DNA of 64,000 nucleotides from Lichenostomus cassidix (lineage: Eukaryota; Chordata; Aves; Passeriformes; Meliphagidae): contig VLJF02000034.1 of assembly GCA_008360975.2 (NCBI GenBank), forward strand, positions 744,001 through 808,000, in the 5' to 3' direction. The first letter of the stretch is position 1. Each line of letters begins with the position of its first letter. Below are positions 1 to 8,042 of the stretch, in pieces. The notes under the pieces are model-generated. The model was not told where the DNA came from and did not search any database. It saw nothing but the letters and a program-made list of their open reading frames with translations. Position numbers and translations under genes: made by a program.

Positions 1-159
1 AGCCGTAGGCGTCCAGCGCCAGCGCCAGCAGCGGGCCCAGGGCCAGGCCGGACACGGCCGCGCCGGACACTGCCAGGCCGGTGGCCAGCGGGCGGCCAGT
101 GGGGAACCAGCGGGAGATGGCGCCCAGCGTGGGGGTGAAGGAGAGTGACCAGCCCAGGC
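1..159 (-). CDS. SLC16A13: SLC16A13-like monocarboxylate transporter, third coding exon seen (partial, runs off left edge)
   Basis: This is an exon of a 12-TM major-facilitator proton-coupled monocarboxylate transporter (SLC16 family, plasma membrane). Read on the minus strand from an acceptor (AG at 161-160) it begins GLGWSLSFTPTLGAISRWF and continues TGRPLATGLAVSG, ending LALDAYG at the window edge. This matches the MCT signature of an aromatic-F-x-x-R-x-LA-x-GLA-x-x-G pattern after TM4, and then TM5. The phase fits: the preceding exon ends with one base of a Gly codon and this one supplies two. Family membership is clear. The choice of A13 over A11 rests on remembered similarity around LSGAFLQVAL in the first exon and is less sure. 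The rest of the gene lies left of position 1. Confidence 0.8.
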
Positions 160-1490
160 CTGGGGAGAGGGGGAAATGTGGGGTTCTGGAATGTTCTGTG
201 GGATTCTGGAATGTTCTGTGGGTTCTGGAATGTTCTGTGGGGTGAAGGAGAGCGACCAGCCCAGGCCTGGGGGAGAGGAGGAAATGTGGGGTTCTGGAAT
301 GTTCTGTGGGGTGGTGATGGAAAAAATGGGGTTCTGGAATGTTCTGGGGGTGAAGGAGAGTGACCAGCCCAGGCTTGGGGAGAGAGGGGGAAATGGGGTT
401 CTGGAATGTTCTGTGGGTTCTGGAATGTTCTGTGGGTTCTGGAATGTTCTGGGGGGTGGTGATGGAAAAAATGGGGTTCTGGAATGTTCTGGGGGGTTCT
501 GGAATGTTCTGTGGGTTCTGGAATGTTCTGGGGGGTGGTGATGGAAAAAATGGGGTTCTGGAATGTTCTGTGGGGTTCTGGAATGTTCTGTGGGGTGGTG
601 ATGGAAAAAATGGGGTTCTGGAATGTTCTACAGGGTGAAGGAGAGGGACCAGCCCAGGCCTGGGGGAGAGGGGGAAAATATGGGGTTCTGGAATGTTCTG
701 TGGGTTCTGGAATGTTCTGTGGGGTGGAGGAGAGCAACCAGCCCAGGCCTGGGGGAATAACAGGGTTCTGGAATGTTCTGTGGGTTCTGGAATGTTCTAT
801 GGGGTGAAGGAGAGTGACCAGCCCAGGCCTGGGGGAGAGGGAAAATATGGGGTTCTGGAATGTTCTGGGGCTTCTGGAATGTTCTGGGGATTCTGGAATG
901 TTCTGTGGGTGAAGGAGAGGGACCAGCCCAGGCCTGGGGGAGGGAGGGAAAACATGGGGTTCTGGAATGTTCTGTGGGGTGGTGATGGAAAAAATGGGGT
1001 TCTGGAATGTTCTATGGGGTGAAGGAGAGTGACCAGCCCAGGCCTGGGGGGATGGGAAAAGAATGGGGTTCTGGAATGTTCTGTGGGGCAGTGAGAGAAA
1101 GGTTTGGGTTCTAGAACATTCTGTGGGGTGGGGAAGGGGGAAATGAGTGGTTCTGGAATGTTCTGTGCGGCGGTGATTGAAGGATTTGGGCTCTAGAACA
1201 TTCTGTGGGGTGAAGGAGAGTGACCAGCCCAGGCCTGGGGGAGAGGGGGAAATGGGGTTCTGGAATGTTCTATGGGTTCTGGAATGTTCTGGGGGTGAAG
1301 GAGAGCGACCAGCCCAGGCCTGGGGGAATAACAGGGTTCTGGAATGTTCTGTGGGGTTCTGGAATGTTCTGTGGGGTGGTGACGGAAAAAATGGGGTTCT
1401 GGAATGTTCTGTGGGGTGGAGGAGAGGGACCAGCCCAGGCCTGGGGGATAGCACGGTTCTGGAATGTTCTGTGAGTTCTGGAATGTCCCT
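160..1490 (-). repeat. SLC16 intron array: TTCTGGAATGTTCT units interleaved with copies of the exon edge
   Basis: Tandem array in the intron between the two downstream SLC16 exons. The basic unit is GGTTCTGGAATGTTCTGTGG (about 32 occurrences by eye), each a perfect heat-shock element pattern (TTCnnGAAnnTTC). Interspersed are ten copies of a segment reading gtgaaggagagtgaccagcc followed by caggcctgggg, near 241, 350, 637, 725, 805, 909, 1019, 1210, 1297 and 1418. These reproduce the splice acceptor and the first roughly 25 coding bases of the exon at 1-159. Confidence 0.95.
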
Positions 1491-1786
1491 CCCAGTTCCC
1501 TCCCAGTTCCCTCCCAGTTCCCTCCCAGTCCATCCCAGTCCATCCCAGTCCATCCCAGTCTCTCCTAATCCCCTCCCAGTCCCTCCCAGTCCATTCCCAG
1601 TCCCTCCCAGTCCCTCCCAGTCCATTCCCAGTCCATCCCAGTCCATCCCAGTTCCCTCCCAGTCCATCCCAGTCCATTCCAGTCCATCCCAGTCCATCCC
1701 AGTCCATCCCAGTCCCTCCCAGTCTCTCCTAATCCCCTCCCAGTCCCTCCCAATCCCCTCCCAGTCCCTCCCAGTCCCCCCAGTAC
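1491..1786 (-). repeat. CCCAGTCCATCCCAGT minisatellite in SLC16 intron
   Basis: Short-period (10-12 bp) array of CCCAGTCCCTCC/CCCAGTCCATCC running up to the splice donor at 1786-1785. No coding content is supported. Open frames through it are repeat-driven. Confidence 0.9.
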
Positions 1787-1930
1787 CTGTCAGCCCCCCC
1801 AGGCTCAGCACCAGTAGCTCCAGTCGGGTCGCCAACGCCCCCAGCACAAGCCCCGCCCCCGCCATGGCCCCGCCCACCATGGCCACGCCCCTCGGGCCGA
1901 ACCGCGCGCTGAGCGCCGCCGCCAGCGGGC
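1787..1930 (-). CDS. SLC16A13: SLC16A13-like transporter, second coding exon
   Basis: 144-nt exon with acceptor CCCCAG (AG at 1932-1931) and donor CAG|gtactg (GT at 1786-1785). It reads (G)PLAAALSARFGPRGVAMVG, then GAMAGAGLVLGALATRLELL, then VLSLGGLT(G). This covers the MCT loop between TM2 and TM3 (SxRFGxRxVxMxGG), TM3, and the start of TM4. Its phase (2 nt + 47 codons + 1 nt) joins both neighbouring exons without a frameshift. It is GC-rich and has the only non-repetitive sequence between 1490 and 3290. Confidence 0.85.
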
Positions 1931-3296
1931 CTGGGGAACTGGGCTTACTGGGAGCACTGGGAGCCGCTGGGAGCCGCGGCCGGTGCTCCCAGTGACCATT
2001 CCCAGTGCTCCCAGTGCTCCCAGTGACCGTTCCCAGTGCTCCCAGTGACCATCCCAGTGCTCCCAGTGCTCCCAGTGACCGTTCCCAGTGCTCCCAGTAA
2101 CCATTCCCAGTGCTCCCAGTGACCGTTCCCAGTGCTCCCAGTGACCGTTCCCAGTGCTCCCAGTGCTCCCAGTGACCGTTCCCAGTGCTCCCAGGAACCG
2201 TTCCCAGTGCTCCCAGTAACCATCCCAGTGCTCCCAGTAGCCATTCCCAGTGCTCCCAGTGCTCCCAGTGACCGTTCCCAGTGCTCCCAGTGCTCCCAGT
2301 AACCGTTCCAGTGCTCCCAGTGTTCCCAGTGCCTCCCAGTAACCATTCCCAGTGCTCCCAGTAACCATTCCCAGTGTTCCCAGTGCTCCCAGTAACCATT
2401 CCCAGTGTTCCCAGTGCCTCCCAGTAACCATTCCCAGTGCTCCCAGTAACCATTCCCAGTGCTCCCAGTAACCATTCCCAGTGTTCCCAGTGCTCCCAGT
2501 AACCATTCCCAGTGTTCCCAGTGCCTCCCAGTAACCATTCCCAGTGCTCCCAGTAACCATTCCCAGTGCTCCCAGTAACCATTCCCAGTGTTCCCAGTGC
2601 TCCCAGTAACCATTCCCAGTGTTCCCAGTGCTCCCAGTGACCGTTCCAGTGCTCCCAGTGCTCCCAGTAACTGTTCCCAGTGCTCCCAGTGACCGTTCCC
2701 AGTGTTCCCAGTGCTCCCAGTAACCATCCCAGTGCTCCCAGTAATACTTCAGTGCTCCCAGTTTTTGCTCCCAGTGCTCCCAGTGACCATTCCCAGTGCT
2801 CCCAGTGACCCCAAGATGATTTCCAGTAACCATTCCCAGTTCCATCCCAGTCCCTCCCAATCCCCTCCCAGTCCATCCCAGTGCTCCCAGTATAACTCAA
2901 TTCCATCCCAGTCCACCCCAGTTCCCTCCCAGTCCATTCCAGTATAACCCAATCCCATCCCAGTTCCCTCCCAGTCTCTCCCAATCCTCTCCCAGTCTAT
3001 CCCAGTCCCTCCCAGTATAACCTAATTCCCTCCCAGTCCCTCCCAATTCCATCCCAGTCCATCCCATTCTCCTCCCAGTCCCTCCCAATCCATTCCCAGT
3101 TCCCTCCCAGTCTCTCCCAGTCCATCCCAGTTCCCTCCCAATCCCATCCCAGTCCATCCCAGTATAACCCAATCCCATCCCAATCCCTCCCAGTTCCCTC
3201 CCAGTCCATCCCAGTCCATCCCAGTCCCTCCCAGTCCATCCCAATCCTCTCCCAGTCCCTCCCAGTCCCTCCCAGTCCCCCCCAGTCCCCCCTCAC
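1931..3296 (-). repeat. CCCAGTGCTCCCAGTAACCATT array then CCCAGTCCATCCCAGT array in SLC16 intron
   Basis: Two adjoining minisatellites. 1940-2820 is CCCAGTGCTCCCAGTAACCATT (10- and 19-22-bp periods). 2820-3290 is CCCAGTCCCTCCCAGTCCAT with occasional CAGTATAACCCAATCC. The plus strand is dense in pyrimidine-plus-CAG, which resembles splice acceptors but is antisense to the SLC16 gene. No exon is seen inside. Confidence 0.93.
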
Positions 3297-3489
3297 CGCC
3301 GAGCTGCAGCGCCGCTAGGGGGCAGGATCCCACCCAGGCGGCGGCGCGCGCCGGAGCCCCGAAGGCGCCCCCTAGCGGCGGCAGGCAGAGGCCGAGCGCG
3401 CGCAGCGAGCCGCTCACCAGCGCCACCTGCAGGAACGCGCCCGACAGCGCCGGGAGCGCGCCCGGCGGGAACGGGGAGCGGCGAGCCAG
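3297..3489 (-). CDS. SLC16A13: SLC16A13-like transporter, first recognisable coding exon (5' limit uncertain)
   Basis: The minus strand reads LARRSPFPPGALPALSGAFL, then QVALVSGSLRALGLCLPPLG, then GAFGAPARAAAWVGSCPLAALQLG(G), and ends at donor GGCG|gtgagg (GT at 3296-3295). SGAFLQVALVSGSLRALG aligns with TM1 of MCT family members, and AAWVGS with the start of TM2. The strongly conserved DGGWGWVV motif expected just before TM1 is not present, and no in-frame ATG lies in unique sequence. The nearest ATG upstream (codon at 3556-3558) is inside the minisatellite. Either the N-terminus is on an unseen exon, the start is diverged, or the array has eroded it. The base composition is very CpG-rich. 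Confidence 0.7.
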
Positions 3490-4780
3490 CGTGGGGACAC
3501 CGGGGGACACTGGGGACAGCGGGGGACACGGGGGACACGGGGGGACAAGAGGGGACACCGGGGGACACGGGGGGACAGCGGGGAATGGGGTCAGGGGGTC
3601 ACGGGAGCGCGCACGGGGGGGGACAGGGGCTGTGGTGACACCTTGGGGACACCGGAGGGGACACTTGGGGACAAGGGGGACTCGGGGACAAGAGGGACAC
3701 CGGGAGAGACCAGAGAATGGTGTCAGGGGTCACGGGAACCCGCACGGGGACAGAGGGGGACAAGGGGACACCGCGGGGACACCAGGGGGACAGTGAGGGG
3801 ATCAGGACACTGGGGGACAGTGAGAGGACAAGAGGGGACTCGGGAACAAGGGGGCCACAGAGGAATGGGGTCAGGGGGTCACGGGAACGAGCGCGGGGGA
3901 CAGAGGGGGACAAGGGGACACCGCGGGGACACCAGGGGGACACTGGGGACACTCGGGGACAAGCGGGGGGACACTGGGGACAGTGAGGGGACACTGAGGG
4001 CACTCGGGGGGGACTCGGGGACAAGAGGGGACAGCGGGGAATGGGGTCAGGGGCTCACGGGAGCGCGCAGGGGGACAGGGACTCTGGTGACACCGAGGGG
4101 ACACCGGAGGGGACACTTGGGGACAAGTGGGGGACTCGGGGACAAGAGGGGACACCGGGAAATGGGGTCAGGGGTCACGGCAGTGCACACGGGGACAGAG
4201 GGGACAGAGGGGGACAAGGGGACACCGGGGGACAGTGAGGGGACTCAGGGGGACACCGGGACACCGTGGGGACACCGGAGGGACACGGGGGTGACGCGGG
4301 GACAAGAGGGGACACAGAGGAATGGGGTCAGGGGGTCAAGGGAACGGGGGACAGGGGGACACAAGGGGACACCGGGGACACCGCGGGGACACGGGGGGAC
4401 ACGGGGGGCACAGTGAGGGGACACTGAAGGGACACGGGGACAAGAGGGGACACCGGGAGAGACCAGAGAATGGGGTCAGGGGCTCACGGGAGCGCGCAGG
4501 GGGGGACAGGGACTCTGGTGACACCGAGGGGACAGCGGGGGGACACTGGGGGGACACTAGGGGGACAGGGAGGGGACACGGGGGACACTTGGGGACAAGA
4601 GGGGACACCGAGGAATGGGGTCAGGGGGTCACGGGAACCCGCCTGACAGCGTCGGGAGCGCGCACGGGGGGATGGGGACACCGTGGGGACACCAAGGGAC
4701 ACTGAGGGGACACTGGGGAACACCGAGGGACACTCGGGGACAAGAGGGGACACCGAGAAATGGGGTCAGGGCGTGACAGG
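3490..4780. repeat. GGGGACACCGGGGGACA minisatellite with embedded copies of SLC16 exon-1 edge
   Basis: G-rich array of GGGGACAC units organised into about 130-190-bp blocks. Each block carries GAATGGGGTCAGGGGGTCAC followed by GGGAGCGCGCACGGGGG. The latter (near 3600, 3724, 3867, 4051, 4486 and, most completely, 4628-4672) resembles the 5' part of the exon at 3297-3489 (GACAGCGCCGGGAGCGCGC). Nothing else is seen. Confidence 0.9.
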
Positions 4781-4891
4781 AGGTCACCCAGAGGTGCCAC
4801 GGGAGGCTAACTGGGGATACTGGGAGGAACTGGGAGGTCACCCAGAGGTCACCCAGAGGTCACCGGGAGGTCAGGAGGTCACCAGAGGTCA
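4781..4891 (+). promoter_or_regulatory. Cluster of AGGTCA nuclear-receptor half-sites in DR5 spacing
   Basis: Six AGGTCA hexamers at 4835, 4846, 4857, 4868, 4876 and 4886 are spaced 5, 5, 5, 2 and 4 bp. A seventh at 4781 is followed, 5 bp on, by AGGTGC. Direct repeats of AGGTCA with 5, 2 or 4 bp spacing are the textbook RAR/RXR (DR5, DR2) and LXR/TR (DR4) elements. The sequence is itself a small tandem repeat, so the spacing could be incidental. It lies between two divergent genes. Confidence 0.45.
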
Positions 4892-4946
4892 GAATTTTGG
4901 GAATTTCGGGGCGATGTCCCCAAATTGGGCACTGGTCACCAGCAGC
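4883..4946 (-). other. Candidate minus-strand exon (unique island, possibly 5' exon of the SLC16 gene)
   Basis: A non-repetitive island in otherwise pure arrays. On the minus strand a good acceptor (ctctgtccccag, AG at 4948-4947) precedes GCTGCTGGTGACCAGTGCCC, and a donor-like CTG|gtgacc follows at 4882. It has no convincing protein match. It could be a 5'-UTR exon of the SLC16 gene or an exon of an unrecognised gene. Confidence 0.2.
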
Positions 4947-4949
4947 CTG

Positions 4950-7376
4950 GGGACAGAGGGACCCGGGGGTCAGCGGGGGGTCACGGGGGAGGGATTTTGG
5001 GGGGTCTGGGGGGCTCAGGGCTCCCTTGGGGGTCCCGGGGGATTTTTGGGGTGTCCAGGGGGGATTTTGGGGGTGTCCCGGATGATTTTTGGGGTGATTT
5101 CGGGGGTCCCAGGTGATTTTGGGGTTTCCAGGTGATTTTTGGGATGTCCAGGGGTGATTTTGGGATGATTTTGGGTGTCGAGGACTGATTTTGGGGTGAT
5201 TTTGGGGTCCAGGGGGTGATTTTGGGGTTTCCAGGTGATTTTTGGGGTGTCCAGGAGGTGATTTGGGGGGTGTCCCGGATGATTTTTGGGGTGATTTTGG
5301 GGGTCCCAGGTGATTTTGGGGTCTCCAGGGGGTGATTTTGGGGTCTCCAGGTGATTTTGGGGTCTCCAGGTGATTTTTGGGATGTCCAGGGGGGATTTTG
5401 GGATGATTTTGGGTGTCGAGGGGGTGATTTTGGGGTGATTTTTGGGGTGTCCAGGGCTGTCCGAGTGTCCAGGGGTGATTTTGGGATGTCCAGGGGTGAT
5501 TTTGGGGTGATTTTGGGGGTCCAGGGGTGATTTTTGGGGTATCCAGATGATTTTTGGGGTGATTTTGGGGGTCCCAGGTGATTTTGGGGTCTCCAGGGGG
5601 TGATTTTGGAGTGACTTTGGGATGATTTTGGGGCTCCAAGGGTGATTTTGGGGTGCCCAGAGCTGATTTTGGGGTGATTTTGTGTGTCTAGGGGATGATT
5701 TTGGGGTCCCAGGTGATTTTTGGGGTGTCCAGGGCTGATATTTGGGGTCCAGGGGTGATTTTGGGATGATTTTGGGGTGTCCAGGGGTGTCCGAGTGTCC
5801 AAGGGGTGATTTTGGGGTCTCCAGGGGGTGATTTTGGGGTTTCCAGGTGATTTTTGGGATGTCCAGAGGGGATTTTGGGATGATTTTGGGGGTCCAGGAC
5901 TGATTTTGGGGTGATTTTGGGTTTAGAGGGGATGATTTTGGGGTGATATTGGGGTGTCCAGAGGTGATTTTGGGTGTCCAGGGGTGTCCGAGTATCCAGG
6001 GGTGATTTTGGGGTGATTTTTGGGTGTCCAGAGGAGATTTTGGGCTGATTTTGGGCTGATTTTGGAGTAATTTTGGGATGTCCAGGGACTGTCCAAGTGT
6101 CCAGAGGGTGATTTTGGGCTGATTTTGGGGAGTCCAGGGGGTCATTTTGGGGGTCCGGGGGTGATATTGGGAGTCCAGGGGTGATTTTTGGGGTGTCCAG
6201 GAGCTGTCCGAGTGTCCAGGAGTGATTTTGGGGAGTCCAGGGGTGATTTTGGGGAGTCCAGGGATGTCCGAGTGTCCAGGGGGTGATTTTGGGATGATTT
6301 TTGGGGGTCCAGTGGTGTTTTTGGGTGTCCAGGGGCTGATTTTGGGGTCAGAGTGTCCAGGGGGAGATTTTTGGGGGGTCCAGGGGTGATTTTTGGGGTG
6401 TCCAGGGGGGTAATTTTGGGATGTCCGGGGATGTCTGAGTGTGCAGGAGTGATTTTGGGGTGATTTTTGGGTTTCCAGTGGGTAATTTTGGGGGTCCAGG
6501 GGCTGATTTTGGGGTTATTTTGGGCTGATTTTTGGGTGATTTTTGGAGTCATTTTTGGGTGATTTTGGGGTGATTTAGGGCTGATTTTAGGGCTCATTTA
6601 GGGCTGATTTCGGGGTGATTTTTGGGCTGATTTAGGGCTGATTTTGGGACGATTTTTGGGCTGAATTTGGGATCATTTTCGGGCTGATTTTGGGGGGTTT
6701 CAGGCTGATTTTTGGGGTGATTTTGGGATCATTTTAGGGCTAATTTCGGGCTGATTTGGGGGTAATTTTGGGCTGATTTCGGGCTGATTTTAGGGTGATT
6801 TATTGATGATTTTGGGGTAATTTTGGGCTGATTTTGGGCTGATTTTAGGGTGATTTTGGGCTGATTTTAGGGTGATTTTGGGCTGATTTTAGGGTGATTT
6901 CGGGATGATTTTGGGGTGATTTAGGGCTATTTTAGGGCTGATTTTAGGGCTGATTTCAGGCTAATTTTGGGGTGATTTTTCGGCTGATTTTGGGCTAGTT
7001 TAGGGCTGATTTCGGGACGATTTTAGGGCTGATTTTGGGGTTATTTTGGGCTGATTTCAGGGCAGATTTAGGGCTGATTTTGGGGGTAATTTTAGGGATG
7101 ATTTTGGGCTGATTTTGGGGTCTCCAGGGGGTGATTTTGGGCTAATTTTGGGGCTGATTCTGGGCTGATTTTAGGGCTGATTTCGGGGTGATTTTAGGGC
7201 TGATTTTGGGCTGATTAAATGCTTATTTCGGGGTGATTCTGGGCTGATTTTTGGGGCGATTTTGGGATGATTTCGGGATAATTTCGGGCGGATTTCGGGC
7301 TCATTTTGGGCAGACTTTGGGGTAATTTTGGGCTGATTTAGGGCTAATTTCGGGCAGATTTTGGGCAGATTTGGGC
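4950..7376. repeat. GATTTTGGGGTGTCCAGG / GGGCTGATTTTAGGG arrays
   Basis: Long degenerate array. 4990-6480 is GATTTTGGGGTGTCCAGGGG with a recurring GTGTCCGAGTGTCCAGG. 6480-7376 decays to TGATTTTGGGCTGATTTTAGGG. It is G-rich on the plus strand with abundant runs of four Gs (G-quadruplex potential). No gene is supported. Confidence 0.93.
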
Positions 7377-7403
7377 TGTCCGAGTGTCCATCGCACTCCC
7401 TAC

Positions 7404-7439
7404 CTGCTCCGGCCGGTTGGGTTTGAGGGGCGAAGTCCC
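7404..7439 (-). other. Candidate 36-nt minus-strand exon next to the promoter block
   Basis: Unique sequence GGGACTTCGCCCCTCAAACC then CAACCGGCCGGAGCAG lies between an acceptor-like ccccaccag (AG at 7441-7440) and a consensus donor CAG|gtaggg (GT at 7403-7402). It may instead be the 3' end of a first exon starting in the GC-rich block to its right. That would make it a plausible first exon of the SLC16 gene. There is no protein match. Confidence 0.25.
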
Positions 7440-7985
7440 CTGGTGGGGGAGGGGCGGTCAGGGGGGTCACCCTGGGGTGGGGGAGGGGCGGTCAGGGGGT
7501 CACCCCGGGGTGGGGGAGGGGCGCTCGTTAATCACTGATCGACCCCCAACCCCCCCCGAGGGCAAAGGGCGGGGAAAGGGGCGTGGCTTGGCCAGCTTAG
7601 CCCCGCCCACTGTTTTGCCCTCATCCAACATGGCGCCGCTCAGGCCACGCCCCTTTCCCCTCACGAAAATGGCGCTATTTCCTAGCCCCGCCCACTATTC
7701 GCCCTCACCCAATATGGCGCCGCTCAGGCCACGCCCCTTTCCCCTCACAAAAATGGCGCCATTTCCTAGCTCCGCCCACTCTTCGCCCTCACCCAATATG
7801 GCGCCGTTTAGGCCACGCCCCTTTCCCCTCACAAAAATGGCGCCATTTCTTAGCCCCGCCCACTCTTCGCCCTCACCCAATAGGGCGGTGGCGCTCAGGC
7901 CACGCCCCTTTGCCCTTACCCAAGATGGCGCCGCCCTCACCCAAGATGGCGCCGCCGGTTCGCGCCCTGGCCCCGCCCCCCGCGC
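7440..7985. promoter_or_regulatory. TP53 promoter-like block with tandem GC/KLF boxes and ATGGCGCC motifs
   Basis: About four tandem copies (roughly 88 bp, 7620-7950) of a unit holding ATGGCGCCGCTCAGG, CCACGCCCCTTTCCCCTCAC, AAAATGGCGCC and a GC box (TAGCCCCGCCCACT), ending CAAGATGGCGCCGCC. SP/KLF sites (CCACGCCC, CCCCGCCC) and YY1-like ATGGCGCC dominate. There is no TATA box. It lies directly upstream of the presumed TP53 exon 1 and between two divergent genes, so it may work in both directions. The core promoter itself seems to have been tandemly multiplied. It is preceded at 7440-7560 by GGTGGGGGAGGGGCGGTCAG repeats. Confidence 0.6.
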
Positions 7986-8042
7986 AAGGCATGCCGGGAG
8001 AGAGGGGATTCCCCAGCGCGTGCGGCGCGGGAGCGGCCGGAG
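7986..8042 (+). other. TP53: TP53 exon 1 (noncoding, inferred)
   Basis: GC-rich unique sequence (GGCATGCCGGGAGAG ... GCGGGAGCGGCCGGAG) ends at a consensus donor GGAG|gtaccg (GT at 8043-8044). It sits at the downstream edge of the GC-box block, and an array-filled intron follows up to the ATG-containing exon at 14364. Avian and mammalian TP53 have a noncoding first exon separated by a long first intron, which fits. The transcription start is not visible, so the 5' limit is a guess. Confidence 0.5.

Noticed and set aside
4860..6145. Proline/histidine-rich minus-strand frames (NHPKITPGHPK-like)
   Set aside because: Direct translation of the GATTTTGGGGTGTCCAGG array.
7986..8042. p53 half-site at AGGCATGCCG near exon 1 (autoregulation)
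   Set aside because: Only one imperfect half-site and no second half-site at a suitable distance.
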